A stretch of DNA of 64,000 bases, taken from assembly GCF_014647875.1 (NCBI RefSeq), contig NZ_BMQA01000013.1, positions 1-64,000 of the forward strand, in the 5' to 3' direction. Shown here one piece after another: positions 62,173-64,000 of this stretch (the stretch's first letter is position 1; each line of letters opens with the position of its first letter). Made by a program: the position numbers and the translations under genes. Source of the stretch: Streptomyces brasiliensis. Its GTDB lineage: Bacteria > Actinomycetota > Actinomycetes > Streptomycetales > Streptomycetaceae. Below the pieces are notes generated by a model, which saw nothing but the letters and a program-made list of their open reading frames with translations, was not told where the DNA came from and did not search any database.

Positions 62173-62229
62173 GTGCGACGCACATCCATTCAGCGCTCCC
62201 TCCCCGTATCCCGGGCGTGCCACGTCTGA
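62173..62229 (+). CDS. Possible 18-aa Cys-containing leader peptide
   Basis: GTG at 62173 follows an unusually strong GGAGGGAGG (62156-62164) by 8 nt and encodes VRRTSIQRSLPVSRACHV before TGA. Streptomyces has families of such short leader peptides ending in Cys-containing motifs upstream of metabolic genes. The next gene, a GNAT acetyltransferase, begins 38 nt on. A ribosome-based control role is speculative. Confidence 0.45.
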   Translation: MRRTSIQRSLPVSRACHV

Positions 62230-62267
62230 CCCGACCGGGAGCGCACCACGCGATCCCGGAGGATTCC

Positions 62268-63176
62268 ATGACCGATCCGGTCATCCACACGCTCGACGAG
62301 AACTCGGCAGCGCTCTTCGACGCACTGCCCGACCCGCTGCACACCCGTGAGGCGCTCCGTTCGGCTCGGCACCGCCCCGACTGGAAGCGCGTCGCCCTGC
62401 GCGACGGCACGGTGGTGGCACGCGCCGCCTGGTGGGGCGGGCCGGACGACGCCGAGCCCATCGTCGTCGACTGGTTCGACGTGGCCGAGGGCGAGGAGGA
62501 GGCCGGCGCACAGCTGTTGCGCACGGCCCCCTGGCCGGCCCGCGACCTGGAGCTGAACCTGCCCAACGGCTGGCGCGAGGCGCCCGCGCTGCGGGCCGCC
62601 GCCGAGGCCCGTTTCACCGCCGCGCGGGCGGCCGGCTACGAGCTGCTGGTGGAGCGCTTCCAGTACCGCTGGACGCCCGCCTGCGGGCTGCCCGAGCGGC
62701 CCGGCCGTCTCGTCTTCCGGCCCGAGCCGGACGACGCCGTGTTCTTCGACGCGCTGCGCCGCATCCACTCCGTCACCCTGGACGCCCACGCGCGCGACGC
62801 CATCGAGAGCGGGGGAGTGGACCGGGCGGCGCAGGAGGAGATCGACTTCTTCCGCTGGTGCCCGTCCCCGCGCGCGTGGTGGCAGGTCGCGCACACGCCG
62901 GACGGCGAGTTCGTCGGCATCCACATTCCCGCGCACAACCCGGAGACCCCGTGCATCGGCTTCATCGGGGTCGTACCGGAACGGCGCGGACACGGATACG
63001 CCTACGACCTCCTCGTCGAGTGCACCCGCCATCTGGTCGAGCACGGCGCCGAGCTGATCGCCGCCTCCACGGACCAGGGCAACTTCCCGATGGCCGCGCA
63101 CTTCGCCAAGGCCGGGTATCCCGTCGTGCGCGAGCGCGTCAACTTCCGGGTCCCGGCCGATGTCAGTGCCGGCTGA
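62268..63176 (+). CDS. GNAT family N-acetyltransferase
   Basis: 302 aa. The N-terminal half (about residues 1-145) looks like a degenerate first GNAT domain. The C-terminal half has the acetyl-CoA site GFIGVVPERRGHGYAYDLLVE (read as CIGFIGVVPERRGHGYA, about 225-241) and ASTDQGNFPMAAHFAKAGY. A single catalytic domain in a tandem arrangement is common in Streptomyces self-resistance and metabolite acetylation proteins. ATG 62268 has GGAGG upstream. The substrate is unknown. Confidence 0.88.
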   Translation: MTDPVIHTLDENSAALFDALPDPLHTREALRSARHRPDWKRVALRDGTVVARAAWWGGPDDAEPIVVDWFDVAEGEEEAGAQLLRTAPWPARDLELNLPNGWREAPALRAAAEARFTAARAAGYELLVERFQYRWTPACGLPERPGRLVFRPEPDDAVFFDALRRIHSVTLDAHARDAIESGGVDRAAQEEIDFFRWCPSPRAWWQVAHTPDGEFVGIHIPAHNPETPCIGFIGVVPERRGHGYAYDLLVECTRHLVEHGAELIAASTDQGNFPMAAHFAKAGYPVVRERVNFRVPADVSAG

Positions 63177-63219
63177 CATGCTGACCGGGCGGTGATCGAC
63201 GGCGGACGGCGGAGGCGGG

Positions 63220-64000
63220 ATGGGGTTCGACGGTGAGATCTGGCGCGTGGACAGCGGCGCGGAACGCGTCGGCGAGATCCTGATCGACGAGGCCGACTTC
63301 CCCTGGCTGTCCGGGAGATTCACTCCCGGACCCGCCTTCGCCGCCGTTGGGGACCTCTTCTCCCGTGAACTCGTCCTGGCCGGCCAGGACGACGACGCGC
63401 ACTGGGAGAAGTGGGAGGAGGTCTACGACGAGATCCAGCGTCGTGTGTCGCTGTCCTCGCCGGACGGACCCGTGCCCGAGTTCCTCCTGCACATCGAGGG
63501 CGACCGGGCCTGGTTCCGGTGGAGCGACGAGCCGTTCGAGAAGGACGGAGCCTGGCCGCCGGTCAGCACGGCGGGTGCGCGCACCCGCCGTGGACCGTCG
63601 TTGTCGTCAGCCGACCAGCAGCGCTTCGGCGGCGGCGAGGATCTCGCTCACGCGCTGCCCGAAGGCGGCGTCGCACGGATGCGGCCGGCCCGTGCGCGCG
63701 GCGGACAGCAGGGCGTCCACGGCACGGCCGTAGGCGGACAGCGCTCCGTCGGCGGCTTCCGGCAGCGAGGTCACCCCGGCCTCGCCCCGCAGTTCCACGG
63801 TGGCACCGGCCGCCGCCGGCGGAGCCGTGAGGCTCAGCGTCAGAGTGCTGGAGGCACCGCCGAGGTGGTCGAGGACCAGGTGAGCGGTGTCACCGGGCCC
63901 GGAGGCCGCGGCGGCCACGCGCCGTACGTCGCCCAGCACCGGAAGGAGCACGGACAGGGCGTGCGGGCCGACGTCCCAGAGGGCGCCCTTCTCGCGGCGC
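63220..64000 (+). CDS. Hypothetical protein with no stop codon in the window
   Basis: The first 112 codons look like a small conserved actinobacterial protein: MGFDGEIWRVDSGAERVGEI, FSRELVLAGQ, WEKWEEVYDEIQRRVS and EFLLHIEGDRAWFRWSDEPF, ending near 63555. No stop follows; the frame stays open to the window edge, passing through a 26-nt palindrome and across the opposite-strand oxidoreductase, where the translation becomes low-complexity. Neither of the other frames gives a stop before the hairpin. The true end was probably lost, or lies in a sequence error. GGAGG is 4 nt before the ATG. Confidence 0.5.
   Translation, partial: MGFDGEIWRVDSGAERVGEILIDEADFPWLSGRFTPGPAFAAVGDLFSRELVLAGQDDDAHWEKWEEVYDEIQRRVSLSSPDGPVPEFLLHIEGDRAWFRWSDEPFEKDGAWPPVSTAGARTRRGPSLSSADQQRFGGGEDLAHALPEGGVARMRPARARGGQQGVHGTAVGGQRSVGGFRQRGHPGLAPQFHGGTGRRRRSREAQRQSAGGTAEVVEDQVSGVTGPGGRGGHAPYVAQHRKEHGQGVRADVPEGALLAA
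63567..63592. terminator. 26-nt perfect palindrome, bidirectional terminator
   Basis: 63567-63579 is the exact reverse complement of 63580-63592. It lies 14 nt beyond the oxidoreductase stop on the minus strand and shortly after the end of recognisable coding sequence on the plus strand. Confidence 0.65.
63607..64000 (-). CDS. Gfo/Idh/MocA family oxidoreductase, C-terminal part
   Basis: The last 130 codons of an NAD(P)-dependent sugar-type dehydrogenase; the start is beyond the right edge. KGALWDVGPHALSVLLPVLGD is the conserved GPHxL segment of the C-terminal alpha/beta domain that carries the catalytic His. VELRGEAGVTSLPEAADG and FGQRVSEILAAAEALL complete it. The N-terminal Rossmann domain is not visible, so cofactor and substrate cannot be assigned. 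A palindrome follows its stop. Confidence 0.82.
   Translation of the reverse strand, partial: RREKGALWDVGPHALSVLLPVLGDVRRVAAAASGPGDTAHLVLDHLGGASSTLTLSLTAPPAAAGATVELRGEAGVTSLPEAADGALSAYGRAVDALLSAARTGRPHPCDAAFGQRVSEILAAAEALLVG

Overview
The window is high-GC actinobacterial DNA, almost certainly from a Streptomyces or close relative. Evidence is the GC-rich third-codon bias, many GTG starts, four-base ATGA/GTGA gene overlaps, the GlgE glucan pathway, and families largely confined to this group (DUF5133, DUF2690, a SigB/F/G-type sigma factor, NPP1, GH64).

Layout. 1-5.7 kb: glycogen metabolism (glgE 5' part, glgX), a degenerate histidine-kinase-like ATPase, a two-domain VOC protein and a stress-type sigma factor. 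5.8-8.7 kb: a MarR-controlled DrrAB-type ABC exporter and an unknown protein. 8.8-13.1 kb: hemC, a questin-oxidase-like protein, a secreted NPP1 protein and an ATP-dependent DNA ligase. 13.2-19.1 kb: an aromatic-catabolism cluster made of a GntR regulator, GalB-like hydratase, GalC-like aldolase, GalD-like tautomerase, a VOC-type extradiol dioxygenase and an AAHS-type MFS importer. The regulator gene and the importer share an 11-bp sequence, ATTGTTGACAA, in their promoter regions. 19.2-26.3 kb: regulators, including an ECF41 sigma factor with its epimerase partner and a near-consensus ECF41 promoter. The epimerase gene and a PAS/GAF/SpoIIE/ATPase gene nearby each carry one in-frame stop. 26.3-42 kb: a cupin, a stand-alone LigD phosphoesterase, two aldo/keto reductases, a TauD-like oxygenase, an LLM flavoprotein, a metallophosphoesterase, an S9 peptidase, a secreted M4 protease, a secreted GH64 glucanase, a dienelactone hydrolase and a Sua5/YciO protein. 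A frameshifted, truncated P450 remnant ends this stretch.

43.1-57.9 kb is one long hydrogenase block: hypX, hydrogenase small and large subunits of the high-affinity group 1h (actinobacterial) type, five poorly characterised proteins with a maturation protease among them, then hypA, B, F, C, D and E, closed by a perfect 17-bp hairpin. The small subunit has Asp where most NiFe hydrogenases have the second proximal-cluster Cys and has no Tat signal; no cytochrome b gene is present. Together these genes should build an oxygen-tolerant enzyme that scavenges atmospheric H2, with HypX supplying the CO ligand under air and HypA-F assembling the NiFe(CN)2CO centre.

58-64 kb: small hypotheticals, a class III aminotransferase with its Lrp/AsnC regulator, a membrane SpoIIE-type phosphatase, a possible Cys-containing leader peptide ahead of a GNAT acetyltransferase, a small protein whose frame lacks a stop, and the end of a Gfo/Idh/MocA oxidoreductase.

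I saw no rRNA, tRNA, CRISPR array, insertion sequence or prophage. The parts most worth pursuing are the uncharacterised genes of the hydrogenase operon and the gallate-type operon with an atypical ring-cleavage enzyme.
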